Shown in pieces: positions 1 to 6,880 of a stretch of DNA of 12,756 bases; within the stretch, counting starts at the first letter, position 1; every line of letters begins with the position of its first letter. The stretch lies in contig MGXQ01000084.1 of NCBI GenBank assembly GCA_001801405.1, positions 1-12,756 on the forward strand, given 5' to 3'. Under the pieces are notes generated by a model that did no database searches, was not told the DNA's origin, and was given only the letters and a program-made list of their open reading frames with translations. Made by a program: the position numbers and the translations under genes. Source of the DNA: Gammaproteobacteria bacterium RIFCSPHIGHO2_02_FULL_42_13. GTDB lineage: Bacteria; Pseudomonadota; Gammaproteobacteria; UBA12402.

Positions 1-1
1 C

Positions 2-298
2 TGCACAGAAGAACCGTATGAATTACCGCGCACGGACACAGAAATCAATTTAGCTGCCTTATGGACAATTATTCTGGGCGTCCCTGAAGCTCATATCGGT
101 CGAACAAGCAATTTTTTTCATTTAGGCGGACATTCTTTGTCAGCATTGCAGCTCATATCACAGATCAAAACAAAATGGGCGATTGAGTTAAATTTGAGAG
201 AGATGTATGATGCATCCACATTGGCGGATTTGGCCACTCGAATTATTCAAAAAAAAACCGCCATTTTCAATCTTTTAAAAGCGGAAACGTCAATATAA
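2..298 (+). CDS. Nonribosomal peptide synthetase, C-terminal fragment ending in a PCP domain (5' end outside window)
   Basis: Reading from base 2 gives 98 codons up to TAA at 296-298. The peptide has a typical inter-domain linker (YELPRTDTE) followed by a complete carrier domain whose core, FFHLGGHSLSALQL, is the 4'-phosphopantetheine attachment motif (Ser of GGHSL). Carrier domains of this type hold the growing peptide as a thioester in the cytosol. The FF-LGGHSL form is typical of NRPS rather than polyketide carriers. The protein stops about 50 residues after the active serine, with no thioesterase, reductase or epimerase domain, so release must occur in trans or on a partner protein. Its 3' end overlaps the convergent kinase gene by 32 bp. 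The adenylation and condensation domains should lie to the left of the window. Family assignment is firm; the product is unknown. Confidence 0.9.
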   Translation, partial: CTEEPYELPRTDTEINLAALWTIILGVPEAHIGRTSNFFHLGGHSLSALQLISQIKTKWAIELNLREMYDASTLADLATRIIQKKTAIFNLLKAETSI

Positions 299-2378
299 AC
301 ATTGTATATTCGCCTTCAACAGAATCGCAGGTAATCTCTCCTTTAAACGAGTGCATGATGCGCATGACCAATGGCAGCCCAACACCTGTACCATTATCAC
401 GTGTTGTAAAATAGCCCTCAAAAATACGCGCCATATTTTCTTTGGGAATGCCAGTGCCTGTATCTTTGAAATACAAGATATTTTTATCTTTTTGATTTTC
501 AAGCCAAATGGTGATTTCGCCTTTTTGTCCTTTATGAATAAAAAATATGGCGTTTTTAAGGAGATTAAAAATAATATGTATCGTCAACGTGGGGTCGCCC
601 CAAAATTGAAAATCATTTTCCGGTTTAAAATGTACGAGCGCTTGATCATCAGGATTTTGGAATGAAAAGGTCTTGAGCGCTTCCGAAATAGAATTGACCA
701 TGGATAAGTTTGTAAATTTTTTATCATCAATGTTGGCGTTTTGTGCGGTCACCAGCATCATGGTAATAATGGACAATGAATATTCACCTTCATGTACAAT
801 ATGTTCGGCGGTCTCTTTTAAAATCTCGAGATGATCGTTGCGGATGAGGGGCACATCTAAATTGGCGTTTTTTGCCAGGGTATATCCTTCCACAAGCCGC
901 GGCATAAACTTCACAATACCGCTTCCTGCCCCCACGATAGCAGAAAGCGGTGTTCGTAATTCATGTGCGATGCCCCCCGCAAATATTCTCATGGTGCGGA
1001 TCTGCTCTTCTTGTTCTTTTTCTTTGACCGCGGCCTCCATCACTTGTTTTTCCAGTTCTTTTCGTTGTGTAATATCGAGGGACACACCCAGTAGTCCTAT
1101 GATTTTTCCCTGATTATCATGGAGAGGTTCTTTTTTCGATAAAAATATTGCCTTTTTATTACCTTTTAAAATAGCTATTTCTTCAGTTGTTTCTGCAATA
1201 TCCGTACGCATAATTCTTGAGTCGGTTTCTCTAATTTTATCGGCCATTTTTTTTGAAGAAAAATCATAATTGGTTTTTCCTTTTAAATCGCCAGGAGAAC
1301 TGAAACCTAAAATTTTCGCCATGTTGTTATTACACCCTAAATATCTCCCTTCTTTATCTTTCCAGTACACATGACCCGGGGTATTAGCTAGAATGTTTTC
1401 ATAATAGTCTTGTTGGCGGATTCGCTCTTCTTGTTCTTTTTCTTTAACAATGATGTCTTGTGCTTGTTCCTCTAGCTCCTTTTGTTGGGTGGTGTCGAAG
1501 GAGATACCCAGTAGTCCTATGATTTTTCCCTGATTATCATAGAAAGGCTCTTTTTTCGATAAAAATATTGCTTTTTTATTATCTAAAGTAACTATTTCCT
1601 CTATTATTTCTGGAATACCCGTGCGCATGATTCTTAAATCGGTTTCGCGAACTTTATCGGCATCTTCTTTCGGAATAAAATCATAATCGGTTTTTCCTTT
1701 TAAATCGTTAGGAGAGCTAAAATTTACGGTTTTTGCCATATTTATATTACCTCCCAAATACTGCCCCTCCAGATCTTTCCAATAAACATGGCCAGGCATC
1801 TTCGCAATAATATTTTCATAATAGTGTTGTTGTCTGTTAAGTTCTTCTTTTTCTTTAACCGCGGCGTCTATGATTTGTTTTTCCAATTCTCTTTGCTGGG
1901 TAATATCAACCGAAATACCCATAACACCAATAATCTCACCTTGTGAATTTTTTAGAGGTACTTTATGACCCAATAAATATTGTTCTTGTCCTAATGCATT
2001 CGGCGGGATAGGATAGGCCATATTATTTTTTGGTTTTTTAGTTTTTATCACGTCAGCATCTTCTTCTTGAAAGCGACGGCCAAGTTCAATCGGCCAACCT
2101 AATTTTTTAGCAATATCAATATCGGTCATCCCAACAACAGCCTCACGAGAAGCAAATCCTGCGTTCCTAGCCATATTGTCATTACACCCCAAATACCGAC
2201 CTTCTGCATCTTTCCAGTAAACATGTTCGGGTGCGTTTGCAATAATGTTTTCATAAAAATTTTGTATTATGTTTAAATAATCCATTGGCGTCAGATCTCG
2301 TTTAACAGACATGCCCGTTATTTTTTCAATCTTGTCCGCCATTAATTTTAGCTGTTGTGATGTGGTGTCTTGATTCAT
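267..2378 (-). CDS. Soluble histidine kinase with three tandem PAS domains
   Basis: 703 residues with no signal peptide or membrane segment, so the kinase is probably cytosolic. Three PAS/PAC units lie at about residues 40-160, 187-297 and 326-437, each opening with a YYEN/FYEN...HVYWKD-EG-YLG-N pattern and ending in a G(I/V)S-D-TQ linker; charged coiled-coil linkers (VKEKEQEE) join them. The transmitter follows. The H box is AHELRTPLSAI with phospho-acceptor His472, the N box is NLLKNA (Asn605/609), the G1 box is DTGTGIP (639-645), the F box is FEGYFTT and the G2 box is GTGVGL (663-668). All catalytic motifs are intact. There is no receiver domain, so it needs a separate response regulator, not seen here. 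The start ATG at 2378 has a strong Shine-Dalgarno (plus-strand ctccct at 2385-2390). The long helical spacer after the H box recalls CqsS/LqsS-type transmitters, but this is only an impression. Ligand unknown. Confidence 0.93.
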   Translation of the reverse strand: MNQDTTSQQLKLMADKIEKITGMSVKRDLTPMDYLNIIQNFYENIIANAPEHVYWKDAEGRYLGCNDNMARNAGFASREAVVGMTDIDIAKKLGWPIELGRRFQEEDADVIKTKKPKNNMAYPIPPNALGQEQYLLGHKVPLKNSQGEIIGVMGISVDITQQRELEKQIIDAAVKEKEELNRQQHYYENIIAKMPGHVYWKDLEGQYLGGNINMAKTVNFSSPNDLKGKTDYDFIPKEDADKVRETDLRIMRTGIPEIIEEIVTLDNKKAIFLSKKEPFYDNQGKIIGLLGISFDTTQQKELEEQAQDIIVKEKEQEERIRQQDYYENILANTPGHVYWKDKEGRYLGCNNNMAKILGFSSPGDLKGKTNYDFSSKKMADKIRETDSRIMRTDIAETTEEIAILKGNKKAIFLSKKEPLHDNQGKIIGLLGVSLDITQRKELEKQVMEAAVKEKEQEEQIRTMRIFAGGIAHELRTPLSAIVGAGSGIVKFMPRLVEGYTLAKNANLDVPLIRNDHLEILKETAEHIVHEGEYSLSIITMMLVTAQNANIDDKKFTNLSMVNSISEALKTFSFQNPDDQALVHFKPENDFQFWGDPTLTIHIIFNLLKNAIFFIHKGQKGEITIWLENQKDKNILYFKDTGTGIPKENMARIFEGYFTTRDNGTGVGLPLVMRIMHSFKGEITCDSVEGEYTMFILTFPLLKD
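1086..1571 (-). repeat. Recent internal duplication encoding PAS2 and PAS3 of the kinase
   Basis: The stretches encoding the ends of PAS3 and PAS2 are nearly identical at DNA level. Bases 1086-1120 match 1506-1540 exactly (35 of 35), and 1131-1151 match 1551-1571 exactly. The offset is 420 bp, or 417 bp toward the PAS starts, where PAS3 carries one extra codon. PAS1 follows the same plan but has diverged much more. This points to a recent tandem duplication of one PAS unit within the gene. Confidence 0.85.
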
Positions 2379-2384
2379 GATGTT

Positions 2385-2436
2385 CTCCCTGTTTAAACGT
2401 ATTGAAAGAGTCTAATGGATATGGATTCTATGTCAA
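2385..2436 (-). promoter_or_regulatory. Predicted sigma70 promoter and ribosome binding site for the triple-PAS kinase
   Basis: Read on the minus strand, a perfect TTGACA -35 box lies at 2436-2431, then a 16-nt spacer, then TAGACT (4 of 6 to TATAAT) at 2414-2409. Transcription would start near 2402, giving a leader of about 24 nt that carries AGGGAG (2390-2385), six bases before the ATG at 2378. The match is to consensus only. Confidence 0.5.
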
Positions 2437-2477
2437 TCTTTCCTTGTTTTTTCTAAATATTTCCGCAAAATACGCGA

Positions 2478-3527
2478 ATGATAAATAATATTGATCGGTC
2501 AAAAAAAGCACAGTTAGTTTTATGTGGCTTGATATTCATGTTGCTGCCTGCATTAACGCTGGCGCTGACTTTCCCTTTGCCTCAAAAAGGGGATGACATT
2601 GTCGGTCAAACTCAAACTATAATCATTCAAAATGGCCAAGAAGTAAGCGATATTGATGAAAAATATGAGGTGGGTTATTTTGAACTGCAGGAGGCCAATC
2701 CTGGTGTTGATTTAAACCATTTATGGCCGGCTACTAAATTGATTATTCCTAATCGCTATATTCTTCCCAACGCGCCGCGCAAGGGCATTGTGATCAATCT
2801 ATCTGAATTGCGATTATATTACTATCCGCAGAATCAACCGGTTGTGATGACCTATCCAGTCGGTATTGGAAAAGAAGGCGAGGATACGCCGCTTATGAGT
2901 ACCAAAATCGTTGAAAAAATTAAAGATCCCGCATGGCATCCAACAGACAGTACAAGAGCCGAAGCGGCAGAAAAAGGTATCGTTATTCCAAAAATCGTTG
3001 CGTCTGGCCCTGATAATCCCTTAGGTCCATTTGCGATGCGCTTAGGAAATCCCAATTATCTTATTCATGGAAACAACGATCCCAGCGGGGTAGGGTTTCG
3101 CATCAGCGGCGGCTGTATTCATATGTTTAATCAGGATATAGAAAAATTATTTAATTTGGTCACCATTGGTACCCCTGTTGATATTGTTGCACAACCCTTT
3201 AAAACCGGTTGGTCTGGTCATAAATTTTATTTAGAAGCCCATGTGCCTGTTCAATTGAAAGGCTTGCAAGCAGCAACCCATACTTTTTCGCCCGCAATAA
3301 CCGTTATTAGACAAGCGGTTGATGCAACGCATAATATTGAAATTGATTGGGATAAAGCGCTATCTGTTGCGGATGCGCAACACGGCATTCCAACCGTCAT
3401 TGGCGTGCTCAATACTTCGGTTGTCCCGAAAATAATGCTCACACAAAAATCTAGTCATAAAATTGGTAACACACATGTTAAATCTACTCGTCGACATATC
3501 CGAACAAAAATTGTACGTAAAAAATAA
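2478..3527 (+). CDS. Secreted L,D-transpeptidase with LysM and YkuD domains
   Basis: 349 residues. Residues 10-30 are a hydrophobic signal peptide or anchor (LVLCGLIFMLLPALTLAL). Residues ~48-92 form a degenerate LysM peptidoglycan-binding domain. The YkuD catalytic domain spans ~103-238, in the style of ErfK/YbiS proteins, which make 3-3 peptidoglycan cross-links or attach lipoproteins to peptidoglycan in the periplasm. The catalytic His is in LIHGNND (His197) and the nucleophile is Cys213 in RISGGCIHMFNQD. In most relatives the residue two after Cys is Arg (SHGCIR or SSGCIR); here it is His. About 110 residues follow the domain, ending in a strongly basic tail (many Arg/Lys after 335). ATG at 2478 is the only start that keeps the signal peptide, although its Shine-Dalgarno is poor. 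The substrate (cross-linking or lipoprotein attachment) cannot be told from sequence. Confidence 0.92.
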   Translation: MINNIDRSKKAQLVLCGLIFMLLPALTLALTFPLPQKGDDIVGQTQTIIIQNGQEVSDIDEKYEVGYFELQEANPGVDLNHLWPATKLIIPNRYILPNAPRKGIVINLSELRLYYYPQNQPVVMTYPVGIGKEGEDTPLMSTKIVEKIKDPAWHPTDSTRAEAAEKGIVIPKIVASGPDNPLGPFAMRLGNPNYLIHGNNDPSGVGFRISGGCIHMFNQDIEKLFNLVTIGTPVDIVAQPFKTGWSGHKFYLEAHVPVQLKGLQAATHTFSPAITVIRQAVDATHNIEIDWDKALSVADAQHGIPTVIGVLNTSVVPKIMLTQKSSHKIGNTHVKSTRRHIRTKIVRKK

Positions 3528-3945
3528 AATTCTTAAAACATATTTTATTTCCACCGGCAAAGCCGGTGTTGGACAAGAAAACGGAAGTTATAAAACACCC
3601 CTAGGGCGCCATGAGATTTGTGAAAAAATTGGTGAGGGGTGCCCCATCAACACAATTTTTGTAGGCCGCAAACCCACCGGCGATATTTATTCCGAAGAAT
3701 TTGCTTTAAAAAACAATAATAACGATTTCATTTTAACGAGAATTTTATTGTTATCTGGGCTAGAGCCAGGTAAAAATCTGGGAGGATCGGTCGATACTAA
3801 AAGTCGTTATATTTATATCCATGGATGCCCGGATCATAATCCGATGGGCATTCCGTTATCGCATGGATGTATTCGCATGCGGAATGTTGATATTATCGAA
3901 TTATTTGAGCGAGTTGACGTTGGAACGTTGGTGGATATCTACTGA
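3475..3945 (+). CDS. Small single-domain L,D-transpeptidase (YkuD) without signal peptide
   Basis: 156 residues from ATG 3475. The frame can open four codons earlier at a TTG (3463), but MLNLLVDISEQKLYV is the normal start of a YkuD domain, so I chose the ATG. The domain fills the whole protein. It has YIYIHGCPDHNP with the conserved His, then the complete catalytic motif SHGCIRMRN with nucleophile Cys132. Unlike its neighbour it keeps the usual Arg after the Cys. No signal peptide or membrane anchor is visible, which is odd for an enzyme family that acts on periplasmic peptidoglycan. Export by another route, or a cytosolic role on recycled muropeptides, are possibilities. It overlaps the upstream transpeptidase gene by 53 bp in a different frame, suggesting co-transcription and translational coupling. 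It is divergent from, not a copy of, that gene. Confidence 0.88.
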   Translation: MLNLLVDISEQKLYVKNKILKTYFISTGKAGVGQENGSYKTPLGRHEICEKIGEGCPINTIFVGRKPTGDIYSEEFALKNNNNDFILTRILLLSGLEPGKNLGGSVDTKSRYIYIHGCPDHNPMGIPLSHGCIRMRNVDIIELFERVDVGTLVDIY

Positions 3946-3947
3946 TA

Positions 3948-4051
3948 CTCAGCTCAGAGGTAAGCAGGTATTCACTATTAGAACGGCAGACATTAGAAAA
4001 TACGATGAATTATCTAGAATCAGATGAACGTTTTGCGTCCTCTGAGCTGAG
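3948..4051. repeat. 13-bp perfect inverted repeat bounding the first repeat copy
   Basis: CTCAGCTCAGAGG at 3948-3960 is the exact reverse complement of CCTCTGAGCTGAG at 4039-4051, enclosing 78 bp. The right arm recurs exactly at 4155-4167 in copy 2, so the single good left arm could pair with either right arm in RNA. The left arm of copy 2 is degenerate. The 104-bp span with terminal inverted repeats is MITE-like in form. It starts three bases after the stop codon at 3945 and could also act in 3' processing or transcription attenuation. Confidence 0.75.
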
Positions 4052-4192
4052 ACCAGCTTGTTCGCATGAGTTAAGATAAACAGGTATTCATCATTAGAAT
4101 GGCATGAATTGAGAAAGAAAACAGATTTTTTAGAATCAGATGAACGCTTTGCGTCCTCTGAGCTGAGACCGACCAGTACCCCTGAGCTAAAA
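3961..4192. repeat. Two tandem copies of a 116-bp intergenic repeat
   Basis: Bases 3965-4054 align without gaps to 4081-4170 at an offset of exactly 116 bp, with about 72 of 90 identical by hand count. Weaker similarity continues to about 4192. The two ends of the unit are best conserved (caggtattca at the left; tagaatcaga and gcgtcctctgagctgagacc at the right) and the middle has diverged. A small hairpin within each copy (ACGC-ttt-GCGT in copy 2, at 4145-4155) is kept in copy 1 through a C-to-T change that leaves a G-U pair. The 116-bp period is not a multiple of three and both strands break open frames, so this is probably non-coding. It resembles a small palindromic intergenic element, but I recognise no named family. 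Confidence 0.8.
4109..4136 (+). promoter_or_regulatory. Possible sigma70 promoter for nagZ-mscS-hpt, inside repeat copy 2
   Basis: TTGAGA (4109-4114, 5 of 6 to consensus), a 16-nt spacer, then TAGAAT (4131-4136, 5 of 6). The predicted start near 4143 lies about 67 bases before nagZ. The same position in copy 1 keeps TAGAAT but has TTAGAA in place of the -35 box, so only copy 2 looks competent. Confidence 0.35.
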
Positions 4193-4209
4193 CCGAAAAA
4201 GGATTTAAT

Positions 4210-5235
4210 ATGCAACACCCCATCGGGCCACTCATGATCGATCTTGACGGCTTAACGCTTGCTCAAGATGAAATCGAACTCTTACAACAGCCTATCGTCG
4301 GTGGCGTTATTTTGTTTACACGTAACGGCGAGACGCCTGAGCAAATTTCACAACTCACTCAATCCATTCGACAAGTGAAACCCAATCTATTGATAGCTGT
4401 CGATCAAGAGGGCGGGCGCGTACAGCGCTTACAATCCGGGTTTACACGATTACCGCCTGTTCGAGATATTGGGAAAATTTACGATCAAGATAAAACAAAA
4501 GCTTGCGAACTTGCACATCTGTGTGGCTGGGTGATGGCAATCGAGATTTTAGCTGTCGGCATAGATTTTAGTTTTGCCCCTGTTTTGGATATTGACCATG
4601 GTGTTAGCCAGGTGATTGGCAATCGCGCCTTTTATAGCGATCCTGATATTGTAGCGACATTGGCAGAGCATTGGATCGATGGCATACGAGAAGTAGGGAT
4701 GCATGCTGTCGGCAAGCATTTTCCTGGACATGGCGCCGTTTCGCTCGATTCACATACCGATTTACCGCGTGATTTGCGAACGTTAAATGAAATCAAACAG
4801 GCCGATATGAGACCTTTTGTACGTTTAATCCAAGCAGGCATTTCGGGTTTGATGCCCGCGCATATTGTCTTTGCCGAGGTTGATAATTTGCCGGTTGGTT
4901 TTTCACGCCGATGGCTACAAGATATTTTGCGTAAAAATATGCAGTTTAATGGCGCTATTTTTAGTGATGATTTGACAATGGAAGGAGCCAGTATAATCGG
5001 TGATATACTGACACGATCAGAAGTTGCTTTAGCAGCTGGTTGCGATATGATTTTGATATGTAACAATAAAAAAGGGGTAAAAAAGGTTGTTAAACATTTA
5101 AACTTGCGTAAAATACCTATAAATATTAGATTAGCCAATATGAAACAAGGAGTTAACAAGCTAACTTGGAGTGATTTGCAAGGAGATAAGCGGTGGAATA
5201 AGGCAACGGAAAGTTTGAAACGAATATTTATATGA
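4210..5235 (+). CDS. nagZ: Beta-N-acetylhexosaminidase NagZ (glycoside hydrolase family 3)
   Basis: 341 residues, the normal length for single-domain NagZ. This cytosolic enzyme removes N-acetylglucosamine from GlcNAc-anhydroMurNAc(-peptides) during peptidoglycan recycling. Visible signatures are AVDQEGGRVQRL (63-74), the family motif KHFPGHG (169-175) followed by the DSH loop (180-182) that supplies the general acid-base His/Asp, and IFSDDLTMEGA (250-260), whose first Asp (Asp253) is the expected nucleophile. There is no signal peptide, in keeping with a cytosolic role. The start is fixed by AAGGA at 4199-4203, six bases before the ATG. The stop overlaps the next start (ATGA, 5232-5235), so the two genes are translationally coupled. 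The last ~45 residues are the least typical part. Its place after two L,D-transpeptidase genes fits a cell-wall theme. Confidence 0.96.
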   Translation: MQHPIGPLMIDLDGLTLAQDEIELLQQPIVGGVILFTRNGETPEQISQLTQSIRQVKPNLLIAVDQEGGRVQRLQSGFTRLPPVRDIGKIYDQDKTKACELAHLCGWVMAIEILAVGIDFSFAPVLDIDHGVSQVIGNRAFYSDPDIVATLAEHWIDGIREVGMHAVGKHFPGHGAVSLDSHTDLPRDLRTLNEIKQADMRPFVRLIQAGISGLMPAHIVFAEVDNLPVGFSRRWLQDILRKNMQFNGAIFSDDLTMEGASIIGDILTRSEVALAAGCDMILICNNKKGVKKVVKHLNLRKIPINIRLANMKQGVNKLTWSDLQGDKRWNKATESLKRIFI

Positions 5236-6326
5236 ACATAGCAACCTGGTTTAGCAACATTACGACGAATTATTCATGGATCATGCAGGTGATTGTTGTG
5301 CTTGCGGTGACTACGTTGATCTATTTCGTTGAAACCATTGTTTATCGCAGTATTGTCAAGCATTTCGAAAAAACCAAGCGCATATGGGACGATTTACTTT
5401 TACATACTTTACATCCTCCGTTTATTTTTTTGGTCTGGTTGATCGGTTTAACCGAAGTAGCGAACATCATCAAAATTGCCTCGCCCGCATTTAAAATACT
5501 CAACTTGACCAGCATGATTCGTCAAATTGGTATCATTATTTTTGTCGTTTGGGTCATTATGCGATTTATTAAACAAATCGGTGAACGTCTGGTACATCCG
5601 GCGTATTGTAAGCGTCCATTGGATAAAACAACGGTCGATTTGATTACTAAATTGCTTGTATTGAGTGTGGCGATTGTGGCATTGCTTGGGGTGCTTCAAC
5701 AATTTAATGTTCGCATTTCAGCAATTTTAGCGTTATTTGGTGGTGGCGCGATCGTGTTGGGCTTTGGCGCTCAAAGTTTATTGACCAACTTTTTTGGCGC
5801 TTTAATGGTTTATATGGATCGTCCTTTTTCGGTGGGCGATTGGATTTCTTCACCTGACAAAGACATCGAAGGCACCGTTGAACAAATTGGTTGGCGATCG
5901 ACACGCATTCGTACATTTGACAAGCGACCGTTATATGTGCCCAATGCCATTTTTTCGACGGTCGCGATTCAAAATCCATCGCGTATGACAAATCGGCGCA
6001 TTAAAACAACCGTTGGCGTGCGATTTCAAGATGCGCCAAAAATTGCGGCCATTGTCGCCGATATTGACGCGATGTTGCATAACCATCCAGATATTGATAC
6101 ACGCCAAACTTGCTTTGTTCGGCTCAATGAGTTTGGCGAAAATTCGTTGAATATATTGGTCTATACCTTCACCAAAACAACGGAGTGGGTGAAGTTTCAA
6201 GCCGTTCAAGAAGATGTTTTCTTAAAAATTATAGATATTATCTATAACAAACACAGCGCCGCTATGGCATTCCCAACACGCACATTGGAATTGCCAGCAA
6301 CTTTAATTAACAAAATGAAAGGATAA
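5232..6326 (+). CDS. Mechanosensitive ion channel, MscS family (YnaI-like)
   Basis: 364 residues, close in size to E. coli YnaI. Likely membrane helices are at ~16-36, 63-83, 97-115 and 138-157. The pore-lining helix region follows (~163-195), including the glycine/alanine-rich FGGGAIVLGFGAQSLLTNFF pattern typical of MscS helix TM3. The cytoplasmic beta domain then carries RPFSVGDWI, EGTVEQIGWRSTRIRTFD and RPLYVPNAIF, all hallmarks of the YnaI/YbdG branch. Such channels sit in the inner membrane and open under membrane tension to release solutes on osmotic downshock. The ATG overlaps the nagZ stop codon (ATGA), and no independent strong Shine-Dalgarno is seen, so it probably depends on translation of nagZ. 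The stop lies two bases before hpt. Family assignment is firm; the exact subfamily is from motif resemblance. Confidence 0.94.
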   Translation: MNIATWFSNITTNYSWIMQVIVVLAVTTLIYFVETIVYRSIVKHFEKTKRIWDDLLLHTLHPPFIFLVWLIGLTEVANIIKIASPAFKILNLTSMIRQIGIIIFVVWVIMRFIKQIGERLVHPAYCKRPLDKTTVDLITKLLVLSVAIVALLGVLQQFNVRISAILALFGGGAIVLGFGAQSLLTNFFGALMVYMDRPFSVGDWISSPDKDIEGTVEQIGWRSTRIRTFDKRPLYVPNAIFSTVAIQNPSRMTNRRIKTTVGVRFQDAPKIAAIVADIDAMLHNHPDIDTRQTCFVRLNEFGENSLNILVYTFTKTTEWVKFQAVQEDVFLKIIDIIYNKHSAAMAFPTRTLELPATLINKMKG

Positions 6327-6328
6327 TT

Positions 6329-6880
6329 ATGATTGATTTTGCAGATGTTGATGCACTCTTTAAAAAAGCCCATCTCTTGCATGGCCAAGCAGAAATTAAT
6401 GCAGTCATGGATAAAATGGCTGTGGAAATTAAAACAAAACTAGGTGATACGAAACCGATCATGCTTTGTATTTTGAATGGCGCACTCATTTTTATGGGGC
6501 ATCTTTTAACACGGTTGAATTTTCCCTTACAAATCGATTATGTTCATGTCAGTCGTTATCGGGGAGAAATACAAGGACGTAATTTAGATTGGATTGCAGA
6601 GCCCAATGGTATGCTAGAAGGGCGAACGGTTGTGCTGGTCGAAGATATTTTGGATTCCGGGTTAACCTTATCTGCCGTTAAAGATTACTGCACAAAACGT
6701 CGCGTCAAAAACGTCTATACGGCCGTATTAATCGATAAAAATCATCCGCGCGATCCAGGTGGTTTAGCCAAAGCTGATTTCACCGGTCTTTATGTAGAAG
6801 ATAAGTTTTTAATTGGCTATGGACTCGATTACAAAGGATTCTGCCGCAACCTGCCGGGCATCTATGCGGTAGAGACATGA
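6329..6880 (+). CDS. hpt: Hypoxanthine-guanine phosphoribosyltransferase
   Basis: 183 residues, the usual size. This cytosolic purine-salvage enzyme joins hypoxanthine or guanine to PRPP, giving IMP or GMP. The PRPP-binding loop is VVLVEDILDSGLTL (101-114) with the acidic pair Glu105-Asp106. IDKNHPR follows, and the C-terminal FLIGYGLDYKGFCRNLPGIY (160-179) is a strong HPRT signature. The ATG has AAAGGA (6318-6323) five bases upstream, inside the end of the channel gene, so it is the third gene of the nagZ operon. Nearby nagZ and HPRT genes are familiar from other Gammaproteobacteria, which supports the placement. Its last 19 bp overlap the convergent hybrid kinase gene and no intrinsic terminator is seen between them. 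Confidence 0.95.
   Translation: MIDFADVDALFKKAHLLHGQAEINAVMDKMAVEIKTKLGDTKPIMLCILNGALIFMGHLLTRLNFPLQIDYVHVSRYRGEIQGRNLDWIAEPNGMLEGRTVVLVEDILDSGLTLSAVKDYCTKRRVKNVYTAVLIDKNHPRDPGGLAKADFTGLYVEDKFLIGYGLDYKGFCRNLPGIYAVET

Noticed and set aside
2402..2431. Plus-strand TTGAAA / TTCTAT pair upstream of the larger transpeptidase
   Set aside because: The -10 candidate matches consensus poorly, and the same bases form a better minus-strand promoter for the kinase.
3463..3474. TTG start four codons before the chosen start of the small transpeptidase
   Set aside because: TTG is a rare start, no better ribosome site precedes it, and the YkuD domain begins naturally at ATG 3475. It cannot be excluded.
3965..4170. 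CRISPR-like direct repeats
   Set aside because: There are only two copies of a long imperfect unit with no regular short repeat-spacer pattern and no cas genes.
3949..4218. 89-codon minus-strand open frame across the intergenic repeats
   Set aside because: The 116-bp repeat shifts its frame, so the two copies would encode unrelated peptides; it also runs over the nagZ start and has no convincing ribosome site.
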